NCBI GenBank assembly: GCA_963693285.1
Contig: OY848920.1
Location: 8,654,954 to 8,718,953 of the forward strand
Direction: 5' to 3'
DNA from: Xestospongia muta
Taxonomy: Eukaryota; Porifera; Demospongiae; Haplosclerida; Petrosiidae
DNA: 64,000 nt
The stretch's first letter is position 1. The number at the start of each line of letters is the position of its first letter. The notes below the pieces were generated by a model. The model ran no database searches. It was not told where the DNA came from and saw nothing but the letters and a program-made list of their open reading frames with translations. Of the stretch, positions 20,711 through 33,484 are shown piece after piece. Made by a program: the position numbers and the translations under genes.

Positions 20711-22995
20711 AAAAGTAAGGGTTTAGGGTCAATGTATAATTACATTATATTAAATTCTCTCACCATCATAACAAATGTTAGAATAACAAACAGACAATAT
20801 TTTTGGGTGGAGCTCATTATATTGGTTATATTTCTAATATTAGCTATATTTCCAGACCTAGCTGATTTATAAACAATACCTACAATGTTATCAGTAGTTC
20901 ATGTAAACTGTTGTAAATGTATTAGTAGAAATAAACATAGTTTAATAAATGAATAATACATATTGTACATACTAATAGTAAATATAGCAATACATGTCAT
21001 ATGATATGTTTAACTGGTTATATTAAAATCATTTATTAAGAAAAAAGTTTCGTTAAACTTTTTCTCCATGTTTGTAATTTGTAACTATCCCCTTTCCATA
21101 AGCTATTCCATCATTTAAGACTTATTATATTCTTGTATTCTATGAGCTACTATGACCACACAATTTAATAACATTCATAAGCCACACCCACATACACAAG
21201 TTGGTAGGAACCTTTATAAGACACCACAATGTCTGAGAAATAAAAATCAAAAAAGCATTTATTTAATTACATATGAAAACTATATATCGCATTTAATTGT
21301 TTTTTGTAACAGCCAGAGTTGTTTTAACAAAGCAAAATTTAAAGTAGGGCAATTGATTTAATACTAGATGTTTGGGAGGTCTTGACACATTATCTATAAT
21401 TGCATAATATTAAATTTTTTCACTATCATGAAAAGTTTTATTTGGTGTTAGAACAACAAACAGACAATGTTTTTGGGTGGAGCTCATTATATTGGTTATA
21501 TTTCTAATATTAGCTATATTTCCAGACCTATCTGATTTATAAACAATACCTACAATGTTATCAGTAGTTCATGTAAACTGTTGTAAATGTATTAATAAAA
21601 ACAAACATAGTTTAATAAATGATTTATACACAATGTACATACTAACAGTAAATACAACAATACATGTCACATTATATGTTTAACTGGTTATATTAAAATT
21701 ATTTTATTAAACAAAAGAGTGGAACAATAACAATTATGATTGTCTTCCTTTTATTAAGAGATACTACAAACGTTAGTTGTTAAAATATAACAAATACATG
21801 TGTCCAGTAATGTATTGTTAATATTATACATGTAAACAAAACATAAAGTTATTATTTTATACTTGTTTGTCCATCAAGATAAAGAATTATGATAACACAT
21901 ACACACATACAAGACAAATGGAAAACTAATCCTAGTTCACAGTGATATACAGGAATTAATTATGAATGTCTAATGGCTATTTCATTCTATACAAATGTTT
22001 CTGACGGTGTGTGACTGATGTGTGAAGGCTGCATTGATTGCTGACGTTGAAGGGTTCTTAATTTTTCGTCAAACTTTTTCTCCATGTTTGTAATTTGTAA
22101 CTCTGCTCTTTCCATAAGCTATTCCATCTTTTAAGACTTATTATATTCTTGTATTCTATGAGCTACTATGACCACACAACTTAATAACATTCATAAGCCA
22201 CACCCACATACACAAGTTGGTAGGAACCTTTATAAGACGCCATAATGTCTGAGAAATAAAAATCAAAAAAGCATTTATTTATTTACATATGACAATTATA
22301 TATCTCATTTAATTGTTTTTGTAACAGCCAGAGTTGTTTAAACAAAGCAAAATTTAAAGTAGGGCAATTGATTTAATACTAGATGTTTGGGAGGTCTTGA
22401 CACATTCTGTATAATTACATTATATTAAATTTTTTCACTATCATATAAAGTTTTATTTGGTGTTAGAACAACAAACAGACAATGTTTTTGGGTAGAGTTC
22501 ATTGTATTGGTTAAATTTCTAATATTAGCTATATTTCCAGACCTATCTGATTTATAAACAATACCTACAATGTTATCAGTAGTTCATGTAAACTGTTGTA
22601 AATGTATTAGTAGAAACAAACATAGTGTAATGAATGATTTATACACATTGTACATACTAACAGTAAATACAACAATATATGTCGCTTGATATGTTTAACT
22701 GATCATATTAAAATCATTTTATTAAGCAAAAACGTGGAACAATAACAATTATGATTGTCTTCCTTTTATTAAGAGATACTACAAAAGTTAGTTGTTAAAA
22801 TATAACAAATACATGTGTCCAGTAATGTACTGTTAATATTATACATGTAAACAAAACATAAAGGCATTATTTTATACTTGTCTGTCCATCAAGATAAAGA
22901 GTTATGATAACACATACACACATACAAAACAAATGGAAAACTAGTCCTAGTTCACAGTGATATACAGGAATTAATTATGAATGTCTAATTGTTAT
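20711..22995. repeat. Tandem copies of the ankyrin gene's 3' flank
   Basis: Three copies of a roughly 150-base segment (gggtggagctcattatattg ... gttatcagtagttcatgtaa) start near 20,810, 21,475 and 22,490. Between them are copies of the 3' flank and truncated pieces of exon 13 (about 21,055-21,150 and 21,995-22,150, coding match to EKKFDEKLRTLQ on the minus strand). No complete gene. Confidence 0.75.
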
Positions 22996-23001
22996 TTCAT
23001 T

Positions 23002-25150
23002 CTATACAAACGTTTCTGATGGTGTGCAACTGATGTGTGAAGGCTGCATTGATTGCTGACGTTGAAGGGTTCTTAATTTTTTGTCAAACTTTTTCTCCAT
23101 GTTTGTAATTTGTAACTCTGCCCTTTCCATAAGGTATTCCATCATTCGAGACTTATATTCTTGAATTCTGCTCTGGATCAAGTCATTAGCATCACCAGAG
23201 AGAGAAGCTGCCTCATTTTCCGTTGGCATAAAGTCAGCTAGTCTTGGCTTGTGAAGTTCATCAATATCTTCAATGTTTTTGTTGTCAGGTTCTGGTGTCT
23301 CTGTTCCCTCGTTATAGCAGCTGCTGTCTGCTACAGAAGACAAGAGGCTCTCTTCCGAACCACTCTCAAATCCAGTACCAAGGGAATCATCGTTGAACTG
23401 CTCTCTGTCACAAAGTTCTAAGTTGCCATGCCAACTTGCTCTTCTCATGTGACCTTGATTTGTTGGTAGACTATCAGGTTCAGTGAAAGAGTTAGTTTTA
23501 GTTCTTTGTGGATCATTCTTTGAGGACATTGATGCTAATTGACGCTGATAACGCTTCTCGATTTGAGAGAGGCGAATTTGAAAAGCTTGTCGAATTGTAT
23601 CTAATTCATCATCAAGGTACTTTTCAAGCTGAGAATTTCTCTTTTCACCTAGGTTAGGTTCTGAATACTGGAGAGAAGAGAGAGTAATTCATTATTTATA
23701 ACTACTACTGTGTTTCATTTAAAACTACATTAATATGAGATATTGTAGTTTAGAGATTTAATACTTTATTTTTCAACTAACCTGTGTCAAAATAGACTTA
23801 GGTGCTCTTGTGTTGTCAACTGGTTTGTGTACATTGTTCTCTCGAACAGGTACATCACATATAACAGCTAATAGAGAAGAAAAAAATGCCAGTAATTATT
23901 GTTTAAAAGTGTCCACTACAGAGGGGTTTAACTTGGTATATTTTGTTAAAGTACCTTTTTTTGGACTTCTGTTAGGACTACTATGACAACCAGGAAGATA
24001 AGGACTTGATGGAGTATCAGGAAGTCCATCTCTTCTTTGAGATAAGAATGAAAGACAAATATTAAATAAAAATAACTTTGCAGGTACATGTATATAGAGG
24101 TAATACACTTGATTATATGTGGGTTTCTTAGATATTAATTGATACTCTACTATACCTTGTTGTAGGGATTATAGGAAGCGGAGAGACATTTTGTGGTCTC
24201 TGAGGGTAATCCTTTCTAGGTGCCATATAGACGTAGGATTCATAACTATCATCATCAGCTGCTTCATCTTTAAGAGGAGAAAGATATTCATAATGATGAT
24301 GAAGAACTTCATCTGATAAGACGGGGTGAGAATAAAATGAACTGTCCTGTCCATCTGGGGATGTCCTCTTGTCTGACTCTATCGGAGGTCTCAAACAAAT
24401 ATAGCTGTCTTCATCTTCTGGTTGTTTAGCTTCTTTGAGTTCTTTATTCATCAGGGTCTCTCCTGGTTCTTCTTTATCCAAGGCACACTTGGTACCTTGA
24501 GGAGTCAGGAAATCGTAAATTGATTTTTTTGGTTTCCAGTACAAACAAGAATAGTGAGTGTATATAAAATGAATCAGATGATAGTCAAAATTATAGTTAG
24601 TTGTACTGAAGGAACGCCAATATGTGCTACTGGTGTCTGGAGTATTAAAAAAGAGGTAAAACACTAGGGATGAATAGACATAAAATTCGGAGACTGATGC
24701 ATCTGAGCACACTTGGGGCAAGGACATAAAAAATGATAAGTACAGGGTAGATCTGGGTTAAAGTTGTTGATGAAGTGGTTCCACAGAAACTGTTTGAGGT
24801 GAAATTTTATGGTAGGGAGTGAACAATTAAGATCAATAGAAGGTAGAGCGTTCCATAACCTGGCAACTCTCTTGAAGTATGAGTGACTGGAAAGAGAAGT
24901 AAGAGAGTGCTGATGGACGAGTTTTAGAGTATGACCCGCTCTGGTTGATGATGAAGAGAATGAGATATAGTCATTAATAGGAAGACAGGGATCAGGTTGT
25001 TTCAAGCTATGCACCAGAAAAAGGATATCCAAGAGCTCATAAGTATACATGAGTGGGAGAAGGTTGAGGGAAATTAGATATTTTGGTATACTTGGGGATG
25101 TAATAACAGGACTAGTACTGTGCCTGAGAATAAGTACATGTACAGAGAGA
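23002..25150 (-). pseudogene. Duplicate of ankyrin-gene exons 10-13, interrupted by a LINE
   Basis: Exon copies: 13' 23667-23002, 12' 23867-23782, 11' 24034-23955 (two codons shorter than the original, still in frame), and the 3' part of 10' ending at 24156. These match the gene at 45-47 kb with open frames and kept splice sites. Exon 10' is split by foreign sequence between about 24,536 and 25,078; its far part (TSPVITSPSIPKY) resumes on the other side, and about 150 bases of the original exon start are missing. No ankyrin exons lie upstream, so it cannot make the parent protein. Confidence 0.8.
24536..25078 (-). mobile_element. LINE (non-LTR retrotransposon) 3' fragment
   Basis: The minus-strand frame contains SYFKRVARLWNALPSIDL, LPTIKFHLKQFLWNHF and, near the end, CPCPKCAQ, the typical tail of ORF2 in animal LINEs, downstream of the reverse transcriptase. 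Only the last 130 or so codons and a short 3' tail ending near an A-run are present, as expected for 5'-truncated insertion. It interrupts the duplicated exon 10. Confidence 0.8.
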
Positions 25151-25169
25151 GAAAACATTTGAGACACAT

Positions 25170-25560
25170 CATGTAAAAAGTTAACATGATCTTCTGTAAC
25201 TTGTTAATAAGTACATGTAAATTTACATAAAGTTTCTACATTTAAAAGTTAAGTTTAAATGCATACCTTGTCGTAGAGGTTTTAGGAAGTGGAAAGCCAT
25301 TTTGTGATTCTATGATGATAATGCTGTTTTTATATAATGTATGACATACTTGAGAGGATGGAAGTATATCTATTCAGTCTCATAGTGAAGATGTAGAATG
25401 GTTGACATCATTAGTCTGGTGTTGCCAGCCCTTCTTCTAGGGACATCCTCTAGTACGACTCTATTGGAGGTCTCAAACAAACAGAGCTGTCTTCATTCTC
25501 GGGCTCTTTAGCTTCAATTACGGAGCTTCTTTGTTGCATTTGCTAGTACAGAAGGACTTG
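25170..25560 (-). pseudogene. Decayed exon 10 remnant
   Basis: Resembles the decayed exon 10 sequence of copies 2 and 3 at about 41,240-41,480 and 43,785-44,025 (ataccttg..gtagaggttttaggaag, then an acttctattggaggtctcaaacaaac-like end). No usable frame. Confidence 0.6.
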
Positions 25561-25719
25561 CCAGTCTAGTCTCGAGCGCCACACCCATTCCTAAGAGAAA
25601 GGGTGTGCCTCAAGAAAATGACAGAGTAATGACTGATCAGAGTAATGACTGATCAGAGTTACTTTATTCATTTTCTTCTTCCTGAGTTAGACATCGACAC
25701 TATTAGGAACAGTTTCTAT

Positions 25720-26085
25720 CAAGAAATCAACTGTGCTCGTACGGTCTATAAAAATATAATTACAAAAGTCTTTTATGATGATATTAGCACATGGTACATT
25801 GCTGGTAAAATTTTGAAAGCACTAGTACACTAGCAATTACAATTAATAAATTAATTAGCAATTACAGTTAATTGTAGCGTAGTGTAGCTTTTAATAAAAG
25901 AAAGATTGCTTCTTCAGTAAAGGTCTGTGCAGTAAATTTTATGATAGTCAGGGTCTCTGTGAAATGACTTGCTCTTCATGCAATGGAGTTTTTGTGCTAT
26001 TCTAATAGGATATTGAAGAGACTGAGAGAGAGTACCATAATGACAATGTAATATGTCACTGGTTTGATCGTCATGACTCTAGAAT
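25720..26085 (-). pseudogene. Relic of a gene E-type second CARD-like exon
   Basis: Parallel to 36,215-36,590 of gene E over most of its length (tatcaagaaatcaactgt.ctc, gattagcacatggtacattgct, gatattgaagagactgagag), but with several indels and stops. It shows that a further gene with the extra death-fold exon once stood here. The following 26,086-26,369 holds no supported gene. Confidence 0.65.
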
Positions 26086-26369
26086 GTAATATATGAGAAT
26101 TACTAGTAGTATTATACCAATTGGACTAGTGTGCTTTATTGGACTGGTTTATTACTCTTTTTATATGTTGCACCTGACACCTCGCAGTAAAAGTATGAAG
26201 TTAGTAGAGATTAGAGAAGTAAGTCCTGAGCAAAGGTACTCAATGTACATTTTTAATTTTCTACTAATTTGCCAGAGAAAAATACTTTTACTAAACCTAA
26301 AAAGATAGAGTCAAAAGAAGACAAAAAAGTAAAAACAAAAGTGAGCAAGAATATAACAAAACAAATGAC

Positions 26370-27172
26370 TCAATAATAGGAGAAGTCTAGTCTGCCTATA
26401 ATTTCTTTATAGTGTTCCTCACAATACTCTTTATATTCTCTTGATAAGTATAGTTTCATTATTGTAGTATTTTCAGTAAGGGATGTACAAACTCTCTTGA
26501 TATCATCATCGTTTAGTGAAGTACCATAAATGCGTAGGTCTGTCAATGATGTGGTTGCTTTTATTAGACCTTCTATTGCAGTGGTACTAGCTGAAGTGAT
26601 CTGATCATTTCCTCCAATGTTCAACTCAGTCAGTGTTTTGTTTTTAACGAGTCCTTCACAAATATTTTGGATACCATTATCTGTGATGTTACAGTAGGAG
26701 AGCCATAGAATTTTTAAAGACTTATTAGCAGCTAACTTGTCAGAAAAGTAAGATATATTTTCATCTGTAATACCAGTAATATGCCACAGCACTAACTCCT
26801 CAAGTATTGTATTAGTAGAGAGAATATCACCGACTTGTTTGAAACCACCAATAAGTTTACAGGACCATAACTCTAGTCTCTTTATTGTTTTGTTAGTTTC
26901 TAGTATCTCTGACAATTTCGATATGCACACACTGTCCAATTCAGTATTCCGTATATAAAGTCTTCTCACCATATACTTATTAAGATCGTTAATAATATCT
27001 GCAGCACTTTCAGGTGATGATGACCAGAGACTAATACTCAATTCTTTTCCAGTTTGTTCTTCTTTTCCTAATTGACTCATCATAATCTTGACAACTTCAC
27101 ATTGATCACTTGTTAGCGAGTCAAGTCTAATAGTATTGTCATGATATGTCCACACAATTCTTTTAGTGTCAC
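26370..27172 (-). CDS. LRR exon G, no 5' exons of its own
   Basis: Open for 267 codons from acceptor tataacag. Lead segment GDTKRIVWTYHDNTIRL, then SSPESAADIINDLNKYMVRRL and about six LRRs (CNITDNGIQNICEGLVKNK and the like). The phase 1 start matches the acidic exon donors of the family. The nearest minus-strand donor of that phase is in gene D (29317), beyond D's own truncated LRR exon, so G may be the working LRR exon of D by skipping the broken one, or it may be an orphan. Between 27,180 and 27,960 I see no exon. Confidence 0.65.
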
Positions 27173-27965
27173 CTGTTATAAAAAAGAGTCAGTATGTAGA
27201 ATACTATTAATATATATTACATTAACACACTACAATACAAAGCATCACACTGAAGAAAGCTTTTACTGTTTACTAACAATGTGGTTACTATGGCAATGAA
27301 CACATACAGGCTTAGATCTGAAGAGACCTGTGCACAGAGTAGAAACAAGTTTTGATTTACTAGTTGACATAAATATTGAATTAGGAATATGGATTATCTA
27401 TATCACATTGTATTTAGTCTTCTGCCCAGCCTACTATACTGCTTGGGATGAGACTATTTATTATATTTTGGATTATATATTTATTCCATACCTAAAATAT
27501 GGAACTGCTAAACTCGTAAGTGCATAATTTATAATAATTAAGGCTGGCCTTATTGAAAGTTCAGTCAACTAACAAGTCTAGTTTAAGATGGTCTTATCAT
27601 TAGAGCTTCATAAGATTAGTATCAAAATAATGTTTAACATTGTTTATTAATATATGTTAAAATAAATTGTTTTAATGACATAATTACAATGTTTGGACTA
27701 AGATAGTCGAAAAATCCTAATGTTCTAGTTGTGAGGCATGAGAGTATGTCAATAAGTCTAACTTTATAGAGAGGCAGACCTCCTGCCAGACCAAAAAATG
27801 TGTTGAGGTTTAAGAGGGAGTACTGAGTAATACTGTTTGATGGGTATGGTTAGCTAGTACTGAATAACAAGAATTTTTCAGTGGTACAAGTTTTCAAGAA
27901 ACCCCTTAGGGCCTTTGGAATTTAATTCACAATTATTTTTTGTGTTGTTGTTTTTTTAGTATTTC

Positions 27966-30900
27966 TTACAATATGGATATACACTTACTGTTCAATGGAG
28001 TGTCATATATCTCAAGTCTCCTCACTGTACACATATTAAGATTGCTTATGATAATCTCAGTACTTTCAAGAGATGATAAGAAGAGATGAATACTCCATCC
28101 TTTTCCTGTTAGTTTTCCTTTTATTAATTTGCTCATTACATCTTGACATTGTGTGATACTTGGTGTAGTGAGACTAACAATTTTGTCATTATCGCTCCAC
28201 TCAACACTTCCAGCGTCACCTGTTATAAAACAGAGTTAGTGTATAGTATAGTATATACATAGTAATATCACTACAATACACAGACAACACACTGAATAAG
28301 AAAGGAGCCATTACTGTCTACTACCTATGGTTTCTATGGCAACAACAACACTGAGTTGCTACAGGGAAATGAACAGACATTGTGAACAGAATAAAGCAGA
28401 CTTTGCTAAATTGAAAGATTTAAAATATTTCAAGCCTGCTGCTATCTCTCTATCATCATTAGCTAAATATTGTACTCTTATGGGGTGAGCATCTAGTCTT
28501 ACAAGTTAGACATTTGACCAAACCCTTTTTCTCTGAGCTAAGGGTTTGTTCTGTGAAACTTGGATAAATTTGAGTAAGTTAATTGGTCCTATCACTTTAA
28601 TCCCATTGAAGACAATAGTCAGATATATTACCACTTTACAATTCATTAAAAGAAAGTGTCTATTGACATACCTAGAGATAGTTCTCACAATTGTTAGTTG
28701 CTATTAGTCCACCAGGAAGTCCATACTTTGTTATATATTATTATACTGATCCCTCCTCCTAAACCCTAAATATTAACAATACATAACAAAAATATGGAGG
28801 ACTTCCTGCTAGACAAATAGTCACTGTGATTAATTAATTTTAATGAATGTATATGTATCATTAATATATCACAATGACAAATACCACAACCAGTTATAAT
28901 TGTGAAGTGTATCTTTAAAATATCATAGAATATGGAACATTAGCTACATTATTAGAAGACATTGTATTTGTGTGTGGTATTAACAAAAACAAAGTAGACA
29001 AGTAATTACTACAACTTCCCAAGACAATATTACATTGCTAACCTAATGTTTATTGACATAAATAATTTCTTTGCTAAGAGTCAGATTCTGTAACTTGTTT
29101 ATCTCAACAATGGGAAGGGAACATGACAATTGTCATAGTATAATAATTTTGATAATATCTTGCTCATAATCATATCGCCAGTTAATTGTAGGAACTGCCT
29201 TATTTAAAAAACTCTAGATTGTGACTACAAAGTATCTTTCATATTTGACCTGATCTATGACAACATTGTGAAGAAGTGCAAGTAAAAAGTACTATTATTT
29301 TTACATTATGACATACCGTCTTCTGACTGTTCATCATCTGACTTTTTGTCTTCAGGAAGACTCTTCTCATCTTTTAATTTGGATTCTTGGATAGATTTTA
29401 TTAGGGTTTCCTCAAGACCTTGTTCAATAATTACTTCATTAACCTTTGGTATGAATGCTATATCTAGTAGCAATGAATAATATACAATCAGTAATAAGTA
29501 GATCATTAGATTAATGTAGGTGGGGCTACCTAAAGTCAACTATTATTTGAATCTACTAAATTTAGCAACTTTTAATCAGTTTAGTGTGTATTAATTTTAG
29601 TGAATGTCACACCAACACCTAGTTTCCTAATCAAAATGTACCTCTGTTAATTTTAGTGATTATTTCAGTAGTTATTAAAATTCCTAAAATTAGCACACAC
29701 AAAGTATCACTGGTTTAAGACTCATCTCACACATGTCACTCCAAAGCTCTCCCTGTGTGTATATCAAATGGAGATACAACAAGCTGTCAATCTCATTACT
29801 ACAGCTGTGGTACTATAAATAAACTTTGTCTTACATAGCCAATCCATCAAGAGAGAAGGTGCTGGATATGCAAAACTAACTAAACCCACAGTGCTAAGGG
29901 CAAACCGACAGCATTGTTTCTACTTGATATTTACTCATATACCAATTACCTTTTAAGCTTTGCTTTAATTCCTCAATTTGTTTGTTTCTCTCTCTTAGTT
30001 GTAATGTCAATGATGTGATGATCTTTTGTAGTGTCTCTATTTCTTTCTGTCTCTCAGTAGACACTGACAGTATATTCTGCTCATTAGCTTTATATGAAAC
30101 AAAGAAAAAAATTAAATACAGATACGCTATGTAAAATACTGACAAGTAAGTACATTGTACAGACTGGACTTAGGATTTTCATTGTATTAATTTATACCTT
30201 CCTTTGTTTTCACAAGTGATGTTAAATCTTCAATTGTTTTTTCTTTCATTTCTCTTGTTTCTAAATAGAAACATTGAGTTATATATACCACATAATAGAC
30301 AGTTATTTAATGAAACTGTAGTTGTAAACAACATACCTTCATTTTGTCTGACAATAGATGACATTTGTATAGCCATCTTTTTCCGGATGGTTTGTTCTAA
30401 TTCCAGTCTACTTCTCAACTCCTTGTTCTCTTCTACTATAGCTCTAATCTCCTACATATCAATAACAACAAGTTTAGCAATAATCTACAGCTGAACCATA
30501 TAAAAACATGGTATCTCTTACCTCATATCTCTCACGTGCATCCCAAATGACACCCTATTGAGAGTTTTATCATTCCCATTTCCTTCAATTGGTTAAGATT
30601 CTTCTCTACTTCTTTCAGTAGAACATCCATCATATATCGAGGAGCATAGCAGGTTACAATGATGGAGTTGCCTTCTTTTGTTTTGCTAACCAAAATTTGT
30701 TTTGCCATATTTCCAAATGCTTTCCATAGTAGTGTTCTTATCTCTTCGAGTGTGTGTTCATCTATCCTTCATTCTAGGACAAATTCAATAGTCTCACATT
30801 TGAGAAGAGAGGATGAACCTGTCATGAAATCTTCGTTTTCACATACACGAAGTTTGATCTCTTTACAAAGTTCATCAACTTCAGATTTGTAAGTTGCAAT

Positions 30901-31897
30901 ATGATCTTTTGCCTCTTCAATGTTGTAATGATCAACTATACCCTCCAAGTGGACAACATTGATTATGGTACACTTCTCACGTACAATATCCATTATCTCA
31001 TTAAATGATTCAGCTATAGATATTTGAGGTTTTAACTCTGGAAATGTTTTTCGAAGAAGCTCTTTAACTTCTGGCAGTGTGACAGCAGTTTCAATAAGTG
31101 GTGTGACAATGCAAAATAGGTTTGCAAGTTTTGTTCTTATTTGATCAAAATTGCTTTGAAAAATAGGTGACAGGTAGAACTTTCTTACTGGACCTAATAT
31201 ATAAATATTTATATTATATCACTAATAGTCATAATTATATTAACTACCTACCATAATCTTTTAGAGTACTTTTTCCTGTACGTATTGTCTCCTCCGATTG
31301 TAACAAGACAGTACCAAAGATTTTTAACTGTTGGGGGTCTTTAGATACTGTATTTTGTAGTGCTGTTAATGGACGTCCAGTAAGTACCCCTTCTAATTTT
31401 TTCACGTCATCAAAGGTCTCCTCAGAGATTACACCCTCTGTATATAGTGTATGAGCTATCTCCAAAGGAAGACTGAGTTGAGAAAGACTTTCAGATTGTT
31501 TACAAAATATTTGAATGGTGAGATTTTGAGCTATTTAAGAAAGAACAACATTTAATAACGAGTACAGACATAATCAGCTCTTACTTTCAGCTAATGTCTT
31601 CTGATATTTCTCAGCTATTGTATTCTCACTGATGATTTCTGTCTTTAGTGTGTCTATAATCTGTTTTCTTGTAGCAAAGGGTTTTGAACTGAGCCACAAA
31701 TCAAACATCTTCAAAACTTTCCTATCACTCGTTGGAAAGTCCTTGTCAATACCATCCAGCTTGGCGGTGCTTAATTTGAGAAGTACACCAAACTGATACC
31801 ACTTTGTATTAATATTGACATGTTTGAGTAGTTCACAAACGGTCAGTTTTCCATTTAAAAAGGCGTCAAAAACTGTGGATTCTCCTACGTGATTCAT
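27966..31897 (-). pseudogene. Gene D: disrupted death domain / CARD-like / domain X / coiled-coil / LRR gene
   Basis: Exons follow gene B: death domain 31897-31585, CARD-like 31530-31252, domain X 31193-30522, coiled coils about 30,440-29,946, linker 29463-29317, truncated LRR exon 28219-27966. Two lesions lie in domain X: a TGG to TGA change (stop at 30769-30771, after FVLE) and a 5-base deletion near 30,554 (672 bases against 677 in B and C). The LRR exon keeps only the lead segment (GDAGSVEWSDNDKIVSL ... LNSKCISIL), then TAA at 27966-27968 and unrelated sequence. Death-domain and CARD-like exons are intact, so a short product ending in domain X is possible. Splice sites look preserved, suggesting recent damage. 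Confidence 0.8.
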
Positions 31898-32354
31898 AGC
31901 TTTCAGAAAAAAGTAGAGTTAGGGACAGATCTGCTCAATACCATAGATAGTATAAACTAGGTTAAGTAGTTTACTATCTATGTCAATACGCATGAGCATA
32001 TTGACTCCACCCAGATCCACGTGGTCGCTAAGCTTGGACTTTTAGCATCGCTGGTAGAAAAAACCAGGGGATTCTCCAGTTTGTAAAAGAAAGCAGTGTT
32101 GTTTTGGTAATGAAAATAATTTTAGTATTAGTATTAGTTTTATTAGGAAATGTAATTTTGTTTTAGTTTTAGTTTTAGTTATGGTAGATTCTGATGATTT
32201 TTTTAGTTTTAGTAGAACCATGGATATTACCATATCCATTTTAGACTGAGCAGAGACCAAACAACTACTATGCTCCCACATAAGGGTTAAAAATAATACC
32301 ACATCCATAAATACTATTACAGGTGCCAAGTGACCAGCTCATTCCAGCTGTTAG

Positions 32355-32582
32355 AGAGATGCATTAGCAGCTTATAATGGTAACAGAGACCTTGTTAATA
32401 TGCTGTTAGATAAAGCTGAACCCACTACTGATGAGATTGAAAAAGAAGTAGTAACATCATGTTATGGTGGTCACCCTACTCTCATTACCTTACTCTCAAA
32501 CAAACTTGTGAATTTAGAAGAAATATCTGAAATAAATGTTGCACAAAACTGTTCTATTTATAATTGTCTAGTACTTTGTTAG
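32355..32582 (+). pseudogene. Ankyrin-like relic, copy 2
   Basis: Copy of the relic at 13,630-13,857 with two residue changes (A to E before VVTSCYGG; D to N near the end). Same length and same stop. Confidence 0.45.
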
Positions 32583-32666
32583 AAAAAATTATTAGTAAAA
32601 CTGAAAAAGAGAAGATAGAGTCAGAAAGAAAATTAAAGAGAAAATAAAACTGAGCAAGAAGACAGA

Positions 32667-33484
32667 TTAAGAATAAAAAAACAAATTACATCTATCCCAG
32701 AACACAAGTCTATCCTTAATAACTTGATAACTGTCTAATTCCTTACAATAATGTTTATGTTGTTCAGATAAGTATAGTTTATGTATTGTAGTATTTTTAG
32801 TAAGCGATGTATATATTATCTTGATATCAGCATCATTTAGTGAAGTATCGTTGAGATATAGGCATGTCAATGATGTAGTTGTTTGTATTAGATCTGCTAT
32901 TGTACTGGTACTATCTGAAGTGATCTGATCATTATATCCAATGTTCAACGTAGTCAGTGTTTGGTTTTTAGTAAGGCCTTCACAGATATATCGGACTCCG
33001 TTATCAGTGATGTTACAGTTGTAGAGATGTAGTTCTTTTAAAGTTGAATTAGTTGCTAACATAGTAGATAAGTGAGTCACATCTTCATCTGTGATATCAG
33101 TAACATTAGACAACACTAACTCCTCAAGTGTTTTATTATTGAAGAGACTATCACTGACTTGTTTGATACCACCAGTAATTGAAGAGGACTGCAGCGCTAG
33201 TGTTTTTATTGTTTTATTAGTTTTTAGTATCTCTGATGTTATCGATACACATGTACTGTTCAATAGAGTGTCCTGTATGTCAAGTCTCCACACAGTACAC
33301 TTATTAAGATTGCTTATAATAACAGCAGTACTTTCAGGAGAGGATGAGTAAGAGAGATTAATACTCCATTTTTTTCCTGTTTGCTGTTCTTTTAATTTCT
33401 TCATTACATCTTCACTTTGTAGTACATTTGGTGAGTGGAGTATAACACTATTGTCATCTTTCCACTGAACTTTTCTAATAACTC
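32667..33484 (-). CDS. LRR exon of gene E
   Basis: Starts after ctctgcag and runs 272 complete codons with the stop. Repeats include NSTLKELHLYNCNITDNGVR and TSLTCLYLNDTSLNDADIK. It is the unshifted counterpart of gene F. The phase 1 entry fits donor GAAG|GT of the acidic exon at 34222-34172. Confidence 0.85.
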
